A model generated the notes under the pieces. It was given only the letters and a program-made list of their open reading frames with translations. It searched no databases and was not told the DNA's origin. The position numbers and the translations under genes were made by a program. Shown here piece by piece: positions 8,023 to 16,318 of a DNA stretch of 16,581 bases; position 1 is the stretch's first letter, and the number at the start of each line of letters is the position of its first letter. The DNA is from JACCQS01 sp050999295 (GTDB taxonomy: Bacteria > Actinomycetota > Actinomycetes > Mycobacteriales > Geodermatophilaceae), in contig JBPCPI010000181.1 in NCBI GenBank assembly GCA_050999295.1, positions 1 to 16,581 on the forward strand. The letters run 5' to 3'.

Positions 8023-9612
8023 GTGTGGTGGACCGGAGCGGTCTTCTACCAGATCTATGTCCGCAGCTTCGCGGATGCCAACGGCGACGGCGTGGGTGAC
8101 CTGCGCGGCATCACCGATCGGCTCGCTCACCTGGCAGAGCTCGGGGTCGACGCGATCTGGCTGACGCCGTTCTACCCGTCCCCGATGGCCGATCACGGAT
8201 ACGATGTCTCCGATCCCCGCGGGGTCGACCCGCTCTTCGGGGACCTCGCAGCCTTCGACACGCTGCTCGCCCGGGCGCATGACCTCGGTTTGCGCGTGAC
8301 TATCGACCTCGTGCCCAACCACACCTCCAACCGACACGACTGGTTTCTGGCCGCCCGCGCGGGCGGGCGGAACGATCCGGCGCGATCGCGGTACATCTTC
8401 CGCGACGGTCGCGGTGTCGATGGTGCTGAGCCACCCAACAACTGGCCGTCGGTCTTCGGCGGTCCGGCTTGGACCCGGCTGGCGGACGGGCAGTGGTACC
8501 TGCATCTGTTCGCACCGGAGCAGCCCGACCTGAACTGGAGCCATCCCGCCGTCACGGCCGACCTTGACACGACGATGCGGTTCTGGCTCGAACGTGGGGT
8601 GGACGGCTTCCGTATCGACGTCGCACACGGGATGGCCAAGCCCGCCAACCTGCCCGACCTCAGCCCCGAGGTGCTGAACGGTCTGCTGGCTCGGACCGAA
8701 CCCGACGATCCACGCTTCGACAACGACGGTGTGCACGAAGTGCACCGCGCCGTACGGCGCACCCTCGACGACTATCCGGGTGCCATGGCCGTCGGTGAGA
8801 TCTGGGTCGAGGATGACGAACGCCTGTCCCGGTACGTCCGGCCGGACGAGCTGCACTTGGCGTTCAACTTCCGTCTGCTCCAAGCAGATTGGGACGCAGA
8901 CGAATTTCGGGCCGCGATTGAACATTCGCTGCGCAGCGTCGCCGGAACGGGCACCCCTGCCTGCTGGGTGCTGTCCAACCACGACCGGCCACGGCACGTC
9001 ACCCGATACGGCGGCGGCGAGCGGGGCATGCACCGCGCTCGGGCTGCGACGTTGTTGCAGCTGGCGCTGCCAGGTGTGGCCTACACCTACAACGGCGACG
9101 AACTCGGGCTCCCCGACGTCGACCTGCCGGACGAGGTCTTGCAGGATCCGATCTGGGAACGGTCCAGGCACCAGGAGCGCGGGCGGGACGGCTCCCGAGT
9201 TCCGCTGCCGTGGGCCGGAACCCAGCCGCCCTACGACTTCTCGCCGGAGGCGTCGACGTGGCTGCCGGCGCCCGAGGGCTGGGGCGGCCTGACCGTGCAG
9301 GCCCAGCGCGAGGACCCAGGCTCGACCCTCAACCTGTACCGACGCGCCCTGCGCATCCGCCGCACGTGGCGGGACCGCCCGGCGATGGCCCCCGGAGCCG
9401 GTGTGCACTGGCTCGACCTGCCCGCCTCGGCACTGGGCTTTGTCCGGGAGGACGGCGTGATCTGCGTCGTCAACGCGGGCGACGTGCCGATCGCGTTGCC
9501 CGCCGGCGACCTCCTGCTGACCAGCGGGCAGCTGATCGAACTGACGACCGAGGCGGGCGGCGAGGCGCTTACCCTGCCGCCCGACACGGCAGCCTGGCTC
9601 ACCTCCCGCTAG
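8023..9612 (+). CDS. aglA: GH13 alpha-glucosidase / oligo-1,6-glucosidase
   Basis: 529 residues from a GTG one base after the glbO stop. The start MWWTGAVFYQIYVRSF is canonical for the family. GH13 regions are intact: DLVPNHTS (region I), GFRIDVAHG with nucleophile Asp199 (II), AVGEIWV with acid/base Glu259 (III) and LSNHDRPR with Asp321 (IV). The residue after the nucleophile is Val200. In known GH13 exo-glucosidases Val here goes with action on alpha-1,6 linkages, while Thr or Ala goes with maltase activity; on that basis isomaltose or isomaltooligosaccharides are likely substrates, though some broad enzymes also have Val. No signal peptide, so it is cytosolic and acts on imported or glycogen/trehalose-derived sugars. 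Trehalose synthase is less likely given the shorter length and the neighbours. Confidence 0.94.
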   Translation: MWWTGAVFYQIYVRSFADANGDGVGDLRGITDRLAHLAELGVDAIWLTPFYPSPMADHGYDVSDPRGVDPLFGDLAAFDTLLARAHDLGLRVTIDLVPNHTSNRHDWFLAARAGGRNDPARSRYIFRDGRGVDGAEPPNNWPSVFGGPAWTRLADGQWYLHLFAPEQPDLNWSHPAVTADLDTTMRFWLERGVDGFRIDVAHGMAKPANLPDLSPEVLNGLLARTEPDDPRFDNDGVHEVHRAVRRTLDDYPGAMAVGEIWVEDDERLSRYVRPDELHLAFNFRLLQADWDADEFRAAIEHSLRSVAGTGTPACWVLSNHDRPRHVTRYGGGERGMHRARAATLLQLALPGVAYTYNGDELGLPDVDLPDEVLQDPIWERSRHQERGRDGSRVPLPWAGTQPPYDFSPEASTWLPAPEGWGGLTVQAQREDPGSTLNLYRRALRIRRTWRDRPAMAPGAGVHWLDLPASALGFVREDGVICVVNAGDVPIALPAGDLLLTSGQLIELTTEAGGEALTLPPDTAAWLTSR

Positions 9613-9628
9613 CCCCACGCTCCGAACT

Positions 9629-9637
9629 TGTGGATAA
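9629..9637 (-). promoter_or_regulatory. Perfect consensus DnaA-box sequence
   Basis: The - strand reads TTATCCACA, a 9/9 match to the classical DnaA box. It lies in the 47-bp gap between the convergent aglA and thioesterase genes. Only one copy is present at this spot, so it is not an origin. It may be an isolated DnaA-binding site or chance. Confidence 0.35.
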
Positions 9638-9659
9638 CGGCAACCGGGGCTGAATCCGA

Positions 9660-10076
9660 TTATTGGTCGCAGGTGTCGAGGAACCGTTCGAGGTAGGCGC
9701 GCTCGTCCGGGAGGATCCGACGCGGCCTGGCGGCCTCGATGTCATAGGTAGCCAGTAAGGAGTTCGCGGTTACGGCGAGGGTTTCCCCGTCGTACACGCG
9801 GTAGTCGACGCGGTACGAGGCCGCCCGCAGCTGCGAGATCCAGCATTCGATGACCAACGGTCGGGCCGAGTAGATGACGGGCCGCTTGTAGTCGATCTCG
9901 TGGCGAACGACGACAACGCCGTCGGACAGGGTCGTGACTCCCTCGGTCTCGGCTTCGGAGAAGAAGATCTCGACGCGAGCTTGCTCGAGGTAGGTCAGGA
10001 ACGCGGCATTGTTGACGTGTTGGAAGGGATCCTGATCCGACCAGCGCATCGATACCGGCACCCGTTGCCTGGTCAT
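9660..10076 (-). CDS. Hotdog-fold acyl-CoA thioesterase (4HBT family)
   Basis: 138 residues. The N-terminal signature RWSDQDPFQHVNNAAFLTYL carries the catalytic Asp16 and the HVNN turn of 4-hydroxybenzoyl-CoA thioesterase-like enzymes, with Gln in place of the usual Gly before the His. A long central helix (EQARVEIFF) and beta strands follow, as in a single hotdog domain; such proteins act as dimers or tetramers. It would hydrolyse short or aromatic acyl-CoAs in the cytosol; the substrate is unknown. It begins 15 nt after the ettA stop and is its cotranscribed downstream partner. In M. tuberculosis a thioesterase-like gene (Rv2475c) sits at the same place next to the EttA gene. Confidence 0.88.
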   Translation of the reverse strand: MTRQRVPVSMRWSDQDPFQHVNNAAFLTYLEQARVEIFFSEAETEGVTTLSDGVVVVRHEIDYKRPVIYSARPLVIECWISQLRAASYRVDYRVYDGETLAVTANSLLATYDIEAARPRRILPDERAYLERFLDTCDQ

Positions 10077-10091
10077 GGTCGGCCGGCTCGG

Positions 10092-11762
<1,671 letters not shown>

Positions 11763-11792
11763 GAGGGGAGGCTGTCCTTCACGTACGGCAGG

Positions 11793-11812
11793 CCGCCGGC
11801 CCTGGCCGGCGG
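11793..11812. promoter_or_regulatory. GC-only dyad in the ettA leader
   Basis: CCGCCGGCC at 11793-11801 and GGCCGGCGG at 11804-11812 are perfect inverted repeats two bases apart. As a hairpin, 8 bp with a CCTG-type loop is possible. It sits 31-50 nt upstream of the ettA GTG. It could be a leader structure in the ettA mRNA or an operator in its promoter. No T-tract follows on either strand. Confidence 0.35.
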
Positions 11813-11890
11813 AGGGGCGCCTTCATTGTTCCAGCCTCGTCGTGGGAGAACGTCAGCCGGTCGGCTATGCCAGCTTGACTGCGGCACGAG

Positions 11891-11928
11891 CGCACCTACG
11901 CATCATGACGTTATGATGCGTAGGTGCG
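11891..11928. repeat. 38-bp dyad: predicted VapBC operator
   Basis: Perfect 16-bp arms, CGCACCTACGCATCAT (11891-11906) and its reverse complement (11913-11928), surround a 6-bp centre that is itself symmetric except for one G/T pair. The dyad covers the -10 of the vapB promoter and reaches into the first codons of vapB. This is the expected place for autoregulation by a VapB-VapC complex, as known in characterised vapBC operons; binding here is inferred. Confidence 0.75.
11912..11924 (+). promoter_or_regulatory. Putative leaderless promoter of vapBC
   Basis: TATGAT (11912-11917) is a good -10 hexamer, followed by 6 nt and the GTG of vapB at 11924. There is no room for a ribosome binding site, because the dyad operator runs right up to the start codon. 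A TTGACT at 11875-11880 looks like a -35 but is 31 nt from this -10, too far to pair with it. Confidence 0.6.
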
Positions 11929-12148
11929 TACGACCCTCGATCTCGATGACAAGGTGCTCGCCGCCGCCCGAGCCCTCGCTCGCGACACGAAGGTGACTCT
12001 GGGCGAAGCGATCTCTGAACTCGCCCGGCGGGGCCTTCGCTCGGCTCGAGTGCCACTGCACCGCGATGCGTTCCCCATCTTTGCGGTTCCCGAGCAGGCT
12101 CCACCGCTGACCCTTGACCAGGTCAACGAGTATCGCGATGACGTCTGA
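11924..12148 (+). CDS. vapB: VapB-type ribbon-helix-helix antitoxin
   Basis: 74 residues from a GTG. The start VRTTLDLDDKVLAAARALA is the ribbon strand plus helix of a MetJ/Arc/CopG-like DNA-binding domain. A second helix follows (LGEAISELARRGL), as does a C-terminal tail (FPIFAVPEQAPPLTLDQVNEYRDD) of the type that wraps around the toxin. It should neutralise VapC and repress the operon through the dyad overlapping its own start. Its stop overlaps the vapC start by 11 nt, giving translational coupling and an excess of antitoxin. Confidence 0.9.
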   Translation: MRTTLDLDDKVLAAARALARDTKVTLGEAISELARRGLRSARVPLHRDAFPIFAVPEQAPPLTLDQVNEYRDDV

Positions 12149-12578
12149 TCTCCGCTATCTCCTCGACGTCAACGTCCTGATCGCGCTGAGCTGGCCTCAG
12201 CACGTCCATCACGAACGGGCACATGCCTGGTTCTCGGCGCAGGCCTCAGACGGCTGGGTGACCACTCCGATGACGGAGACCGGTTTCGTGCGAATCTCGG
12301 CCAATAGTGCGTTGATCCCGTGGGCAGTGCCCGTGGCCGACGCCATCGCCGCGATCGGCGCCATGCGGGCGACCCCCGGGCACGGCTTCCTGGCCGACGA
12401 TTCCTCGCTGGCCGATCCGGCGATCGACACGTCCCGGATGGTCACCCCGAAGCAAGTCACCGACGTGCATCTTCTCAACCTTGCTGCACGAAGCGGAACC
12501 GTGCTGGCCACCCTCGATGTGGCGATACCCAGTTACCTCGAGGCTGGAGAACGCCGCCACGTTTACCTGCTTCCCTGA
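12138..12578 (+). CDS. vapC: VapC-type PIN-domain ribonuclease toxin
   Basis: 146 residues from the ATG at 12138, which overlaps the end of vapB. An ATG-less extension to 12114 is possible but would overlap more. The four acidic PIN residues are present: Asp10 (YLLDVNVLIAL), Glu47 (MTETGFVRI), Asp109 (VTDVHLLNLA) and Asp127 (TLDVAIPSYL). They would bind Mg2+/Mn2+ for endoribonuclease action, in known VapCs against tRNA or rRNA. The toxin looks intact, so the module is probably functional. It lies on + between ettA and ssb, both on -, and ends 30 nt before the convergent ssb stop. Confidence 0.92.
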   Translation: MTSDLRYLLDVNVLIALSWPQHVHHERAHAWFSAQASDGWVTTPMTETGFVRISANSALIPWAVPVADAIAAIGAMRATPGHGFLADDSSLADPAIDTSRMVTPKQVTDVHLLNLAARSGTVLATLDVAIPSYLEAGERRHVYLLP

Positions 12579-12608
12579 CGAACCGTGGCACACGCGGCAC
12601 AAGGCCGG

Positions 12609-13091
12609 TCAGCTGGCGACCGCCAGGTCCCGCACCGACGTTTGCGACTCGACATCCTCGATGTCGGCATCCTCGCCGTCGTCGGCCGCCAGAACGTCGG
12701 CGCTGGGCTGAGGCTCCGCCGACTGGTTGTTCCGGAGCACCCGCCGTAGGCTCGCGGCTCGTTTGCGCAGGTCGGGACCGACCGTCTCGGCCCTGATCTC
12801 CCAAGACTCCTTCGTAACCCCCTCGACCTCATACGTACGGCACTGGAATCTGCCGACGACGATGACCGGATCCCCCTTGCGCAGACTCTCGGAGATGTTC
12901 TCCGCCATCGTGTCCCAGCACTCGACCTTGAAGAAGGATGCTTCACCTTCCACCCAGGACTGGGTCTCTTTGTCGCGCCAGCCGTGATTGCAGGCGACCG
13001 AGAAATTGATGACAGCCTTGCCGGTGGGCAGGTACTTGAGAATAGGATCCTTGGTCAGATTGCCGACGACGGTAATCGTGTTGCCGTTCAT
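12609..13091 (-). CDS. Single-stranded DNA-binding protein, SsbB-like paralogue
   Basis: 160 residues. The ATG at 13091 is chosen over a longer frame because GAAGGAG lies 6 nt upstream and because MNGNTITVVGNLTKDPILKY is the normal SSB start. The OB fold runs to about residue 110 (SFFKVECWDTMAENISESL, GDPVIVVGRFQCRTYE). The C-terminal part is acidic (AADDGEDADIEDVESQ) but ends ...VRDLAVAS, without the DDxPF-like tip by which housekeeping SSBs recruit repair and replication proteins. No rpsF/rpsR flank it, unlike the main ssb. Streptomyces and mycobacterial SsbB paralogues also lack this tip. A role in protecting ssDNA, competence-like uptake or chromosome segregation is possible; which one is unknown. 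Confidence 0.9.
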   Translation of the reverse strand: MNGNTITVVGNLTKDPILKYLPTGKAVINFSVACNHGWRDKETQSWVEGEASFFKVECWDTMAENISESLRKGDPVIVVGRFQCRTYEVEGVTKESWEIRAETVGPDLRKRAASLRRVLRNNQSAEPQPSADVLAADDGEDADIEDVESQTSVRDLAVAS

Positions 13092-13167
13092 CAAATGCTC
13101 CTTCGGGTCGATGAGATGACCAAAGGATGTAGATGTGCGCACCCGTCCGGGGCTCGAGATCAGCGAT

Positions 13168-13196
13168 TGTGGACAGCCGGCACGCGCTGTGGAAAC
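13168..13196 (-). promoter_or_regulatory. Pair of DnaA-box-like sequences upstream of ssb
   Basis: In the 105-bp gap between the ABC ATPase stop and ssb, the - strand holds CTGTCCACA (13176-13168, 8/9 to TTGTCCACA) and GTTTCCACA (13196-13188, 7/9 to TTATCCACA). They are in the same orientation, 20 bp apart, i.e. about two helical turns. They could let DnaA influence the ssb paralogue. The first also resembles part of the GntR palindrome at 16299, so the assignment is weak. Confidence 0.3.
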
Positions 13197-14375
13197 TCAG
13201 TCCCGGATCGCCGCAGTGGTGGCGACGTCGAAGAAATGCAGGCGATCGACATTCACGACGAACCGGGCCGAGGTATCGATCGCCACCCCCGTTCGGGGAT
13301 CCAGTCGAGCCACCAACTCGACACCTCCCCCGCCCGTCAATGTCGCCTCTGGATCTCGCTGGGCCACCTGGACGTCGGGTGCTTGGGCATCCAGACGTGC
13401 GTAGACAACCACCTCGGAGCCAAGCCCCTCGCGTAGTTCGACGAGCACGTCGAGCGTGCGCCGCGCCTGCCCACCACCATTGACCAGGCTCGCGTCCTCG
13501 AGATCCTCGGGTCGGATTCCCACGGCGACGCTGGCCCCGTCGCGAGCTTTCAGCGCGGGATGTTCGCTCAACACCGCGGGGGTGAGCGCCAGCTGATGCC
13601 TGCCGACCTCGACGTACGGATCGTCATCCCATCGCACCGTGCCGGCCACCAGGTTCATCTGGGGCGAGCCGATGAAGGTCGCGACGAACACGTTGTTGGG
13701 TCGGTCGTAGAGGTGCTGCGGCGTATTCACCTGCATCAGCCGCCCGTTCGAGAGCACCGCCACTCGACTGCCCATGGTCATCGCTTCGATCTGGTCGTGC
13801 GTGACATAGAGCGTGGTGACGCCGATGTCGTGCTGGAGACGGCTGATCTCGGCCCGCATCTGCACGCGGAGCTTGGCGTCGAGGTTCGACAGTGGCTCGT
13901 CCATCAGGAAGACCTGTGGGCGGCGGACGATTGCTCGTCCCATCGCCACCCGCTGGCGCTGGCCGCCGGAGAGCTGGCCGGGCCGGCGATCCAGGTAGTC
14001 CTCCAACTCGAGGAGTCGGGCAACCTCCTCGACTCGGGCGTTGGCCTCCTGCTGCGGGTCCTTGCGCAGCTTGAGGGAGAACCCGATGTTCTGCCGGACC
14101 GACATATGCGGGTACAACGCGTAGTTCTGGAACACGAACGCGATGTCCCGGTCCTTCGGCGGCACATCGTTGACGACGCGGTCGCCGATCTTCAGGGTGC
14201 CGGAGGTGATGGACTCGAGGCCGGCCACCATGCGGAGTGCGGTCGACTTACCGCACCCGGACGGACCGACCAAGACGAGGAACTCACCGTCGCGTACGTC
14301 GAGGTCGAGCTCGTGCACAGCACGGAAGCCGTTCTCGTACACCTTCTCGATGCCTTCGAGGCTCACCTGGGACAT
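13197..14375 (-). CDS. Sugar ABC transporter ATPase, MsiK/UgpC/MalK type
   Basis: 392 residues. The nucleotide-binding domain has Walker A GPSGCGKST at 37-45, Gln83 of the Q-loop (FVFQNYALYPHM), LSGGQRQR starting at 135, Walker B VFLMDEPLSNLDA and His193 (VTHDQIEAMTMG). The regulatory TOBE region from about 235 starts at GSPQMNLVAGTV. This is the CUT1 carbohydrate uptake ATPase family; in actinobacteria one such protein (MsiK) can energise several sugar importers. The ATG lies 4 nt after the ASRT-like gene stop, so it is the last gene of the gntR operon. No permease genes are in the window. It may serve the transporter whose binding protein starts at 16382, or several systems. Confidence 0.92.
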   Translation of the reverse strand: MSQVSLEGIEKVYENGFRAVHELDLDVRDGEFLVLVGPSGCGKSTALRMVAGLESITSGTLKIGDRVVNDVPPKDRDIAFVFQNYALYPHMSVRQNIGFSLKLRKDPQQEANARVEEVARLLELEDYLDRRPGQLSGGQRQRVAMGRAIVRRPQVFLMDEPLSNLDAKLRVQMRAEISRLQHDIGVTTLYVTHDQIEAMTMGSRVAVLSNGRLMQVNTPQHLYDRPNNVFVATFIGSPQMNLVAGTVRWDDDPYVEVGRHQLALTPAVLSEHPALKARDGASVAVGIRPEDLEDASLVNGGGQARRTLDVLVELREGLGSEVVVYARLDAQAPDVQVAQRDPEATLTGGGGVELVARLDPRTGVAIDTSARFVVNVDRLHFFDVATTAAIRD

Positions 14376-14379
14376 GGCC

Positions 14380-14763
14380 TCATCCCGCCGGGTAAGCGAT
14401 CGTGGACATCAGCGCGTTGGCGGCCTGGCGCGAGTCCAGACGGGTGTGCTGGACGACGATCGGCGCACTGCTGGACAGGACCAGGCTGTAGTCCACGCCG
14501 ACCGGGATCGGCTCGGGATCGTGCAGATCGTTGATCCGCTGATGGTGCGCGCGTTGGCTGGCCACAGCCAGCACGTACGGACCCGCAGGCTCGCGGTCGG
14601 TAAAGTACGCGACGATCTCGACCACGGCATCGACCTGGCCGGCGTTGAGCAGGCACACACTGTCGTGGCTGGTCATGGCCGGCGCCGGTCCCGTGCTCTC
14701 CGGCGGGATGTAGCCATCGGCTACGACCCAGGTGCTTGCCCCGATCGCGGGGTTGGCCGGCAT
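14380..14763 (-). CDS. Anabaena sensory rhodopsin transducer (ASRT) family protein
   Basis: 127 residues, the same length as ASRT. Recognisable family signatures along the whole protein are ADGYIPPESTGPAP, TSHDSVCLLNAG, VEIVAYFTDREPAGPY, NDLHDPEPIPVGVDY and VVQHTRLDSRQAANALMSTI. In Anabaena this small soluble tetramer interacts with sensory rhodopsin. The family was later described as a wider group of beta-sandwich small-molecule, probably carbohydrate-binding, domains found with sugar enzymes. No rhodopsin gene is here. It sits between an SDR dehydrogenase (23 nt upstream) and a sugar ABC ATPase (4 nt downstream), supporting a sugar-binding or metabolic role. The ATG has a good ribosome binding site (AAGGGAG, 5 nt). 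The exact ligand is unknown. Confidence 0.92.
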   Translation of the reverse strand: MPANPAIGASTWVVADGYIPPESTGPAPAMTSHDSVCLLNAGQVDAVVEIVAYFTDREPAGPYVLAVASQRAHHQRINDLHDPEPIPVGVDYSLVLSSSAPIVVQHTRLDSRQAANALMSTIAYPAG

Positions 14764-14786
14764 ATCCGCTCCCTTCTTCGCTTGGG

Positions 14787-15581
14787 TTAGAAGTCATTGG
14801 CACTCCTGGCCATCAGCCCGCCGTCGCAGACCAGGTGCGCGCCGGTGACATACGAGGCCTCCGGGGACAACAGCCACATGATCGCTGCCGCGATCTCCTC
14901 GGGTCGTCCGAGACGACCGAGCGGGATCTGAGCCCTGGCTGCCGATCGGATGCGCTCGAGTTCGTCCGCTCGGGCGGCCTTGTCGCCGTGGGAAGCGATC
15001 AGCATCGGTGTGTCGGTGGCCCCCGGCACGACGGCATTGATCCTGATCCCGTGCCGGGCATAGTCGATGGCAGCCGACCTGACGAACGCCGAAATTCCGC
15101 CCTTCGATGCTGCGTAGGCGCTGTTCCCACCGCCCGCGAAACCAATGAAGGCCGCCGGAGACGAGGTGCACACGATCGAGCCCGCCTCCGCTTTGCCGAC
15201 GAGGCGACTCAGCGCCTCGCGGCAGGTCAGGAACGTCCCGACGAGATTCACTTCGAGGACTGACCTCCAGCGCTCGAGTTCGAAGCTGTGCAACGGCGCA
15301 TTGACCTCGACCCCTGCATTGGCACAGACCGAGTCGAACCCGCCCAGCAGCTCGTCGACCCGGTCGAAGGCCGCTCGCACCGACTCCTCCTTGGAGACGT
15401 CACAGGACACGCCCACCGCACCTGGCGAGCCGGCCTCCAACGCCAGTGCAGCCACGGCCTCGGCTCGGGCAGCGTCGACGTCGAGCGCCGCAACCTTCGC
15501 GCCTGCCTGCGCACACGCCAGCACAACCGCCCGCCCGATGCCCGAACCCGCACCGGTGACGACGACCGAACTAGTCAGCAC
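14787..15581 (-). CDS. Short-chain dehydrogenase/reductase (SDR, probably NAD-dependent)
   Basis: 264 residues, classical SDR size. The cofactor motif TGAGSGIG is at 9-16, Asp34 at the end of the second strand favours NAD(H) over NADP(H), and NAG is at 88-90. Asn112, Ser140/141 and the Tyr156-x3-Lys160 pair (YAASK) complete the active site; two extra residues (GGG before NSAY) lengthen the Ser-Tyr spacing. The C-terminal VTGAHLVCDGGL is typical. It would oxidise a hydroxyl of a sugar, polyol or similar alcohol in the cytosol; substrate not predictable. The GTG start overlaps the 3' end of gntR by 11 nt and lacks its own ribosome binding site, so translation is coupled to gntR. Confidence 0.93.
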   Translation of the reverse strand: MLTSSVVVTGAGSGIGRAVVLACAQAGAKVAALDVDAARAEAVAALALEAGSPGAVGVSCDVSKEESVRAAFDRVDELLGGFDSVCANAGVEVNAPLHSFELERWRSVLEVNLVGTFLTCREALSRLVGKAEAGSIVCTSSPAAFIGFAGGGNSAYAASKGGISAFVRSAAIDYARHGIRINAVVPGATDTPMLIASHGDKAARADELERIRSAARAQIPLGRLGRPEEIAAAIMWLLSPEASYVTGAHLVCDGGLMARSANDF

Positions 15582-16242
15582 TGGTCTGGGGGCGGGGCGT
15601 CAGGTGCGTGTGGATGTGCCGGTCGGTGGCGTCGAACACGGCCTGCTCCGAGCCCGTCCGCAGCACATCGAGGAGCTCCTGGTGCTGGGCCGGGACCGCC
15701 CTCGGGTCGTCGTGAGCCGGTGCGTCCCGACGGAAATAGGCCCGCACCCGGGGTTCGATGGCCCGCCAGATCTGCAGGCAGTGGCGCTGCTCCGAGCGCT
15801 CGATGATCAGCTCGTGGAACCGGATGTCGGCATCCGCCAGCCGGTCGACCTGTCCCTGCGCGGCCGCGACCTGCATCTCTTCGACGAGGGCTTGCAATTC
15901 GTCGAAGTCAGCCGGGCTGAGCCGTCCACGGGCCCTGGAATAGGCAAAGCGCTCCAGGGTGACCCTGATCGGCACCAGCATCTCCTCCACTTCGTCCTGG
16001 GAGACCCCGAGCACTTCGCTACCGCGATAGGGGTAGGAGGCCACGAGGCCCTGCTCCTCCAGTTGCCGAAGCGCCTCGCGTACCGGCGCCCGGCTGGTGC
16101 CGAGCTCGGCGGCCAGGTCGGTCTCGATCAGCCGATCGCCGGGCTTGAGCCGGCCCTCGGTGATGGCATCGCGCAGAATGTCGGCCACCTGCTCCCGCCG
16201 GGAGAGGCCGGGAACGCGGCGCAGCCCTAGCAGGTCCGTCAT
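15571..16242 (-). CDS. GntR-family transcriptional regulator, FadR/FCD subfamily
   Basis: 223 residues from the ATG at 16242. The frame stays open to 16557, but that extension has no domain and would cross the divergent promoter, so it is rejected. The winged helix lies at residues 15-75, with the recognition helix region TDLAAELGTSRAPVREALRQL. The C-terminal all-helical FCD domain has ligand/metal positions in ADIRFHELI, QHQELLDVL and RHIHTHL. FCD regulators usually bind organic acids, sugar acids or sugar phosphates and are commonly autorepressors. It leads the SDR-ASRT-ATPase operon and faces a lipoprotein gene across a 139-bp gap holding a perfect palindrome. No strong ribosome binding site precedes the ATG. 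Confidence 0.93.
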   Translation of the reverse strand: MTDLLGLRRVPGLSRREQVADILRDAITEGRLKPGDRLIETDLAAELGTSRAPVREALRQLEEQGLVASYPYRGSEVLGVSQDEVEEMLVPIRVTLERFAYSRARGRLSPADFDELQALVEEMQVAAAQGQVDRLADADIRFHELIIERSEQRHCLQIWRAIEPRVRAYFRRDAPAHDDPRAVPAQHQELLDVLRTGSEQAVFDATDRHIHTHLTPRPQTSAD

Positions 16243-16298
16243 CGACGGGGCCGGAACGTCTGGGGTGTGCGGCGCATGCCGGGAGACTAGCGGAACTC

Positions 16299-16318
16299 GT
16301 CGATTGTCGACAATCGAC
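16299..16318. repeat. Perfect 20-bp palindrome: predicted GntR operator
   Basis: GTCGATTGTC followed by its exact reverse complement GACAATCGAC. The core TTGTCGACAA contains the GT..AC halves typical of FadR-subfamily GntR sites. It lies 57 bp upstream of the gntR ATG and overlaps the -35 of the promoter of the divergent lipoprotein gene. It could thus repress both directions. Binding by the adjacent regulator is inferred. Confidence 0.75.

Noticed and set aside
7999..9618. 539-codon - strand frame opposite aglA
   Set aside because: Shadow of the GH13 gene, whose four catalytic regions are intact on +.
9611..9651. Terminator hairpin between aglA and the thioesterase (AGCCCC/GGGGCT)
   Set aside because: Only 6 bp of stem with a 29-nt loop and no T-tract.
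11875..11880. TTGACT as the -35 of the vapB promoter
   Set aside because: It is 31 nt from the good -10 TATGAT; the -10 at the proper spacing (TACGCA) is poor.
12579..12608. Terminator between convergent vapC and ssb
   Set aside because: No stable stem or T-tract in the 30-nt gap.
13092..13142. Upstream GTG/ATG-type start for ssb at 13142
   Set aside because: The strong GAAGGAG ribosome binding site lies inside this extension and points to the ATG at 13091.
13560..14534. 324-codon + strand frame opposite the ABC ATPase and the ASRT-like gene
   Set aside because: Shadow crossing two well-supported - strand genes.
14380..14763. Sensory rhodopsin phototransduction system
   Set aside because: No retinal-binding seven-helix protein is encoded in the window; the neighbours point to sugar metabolism.
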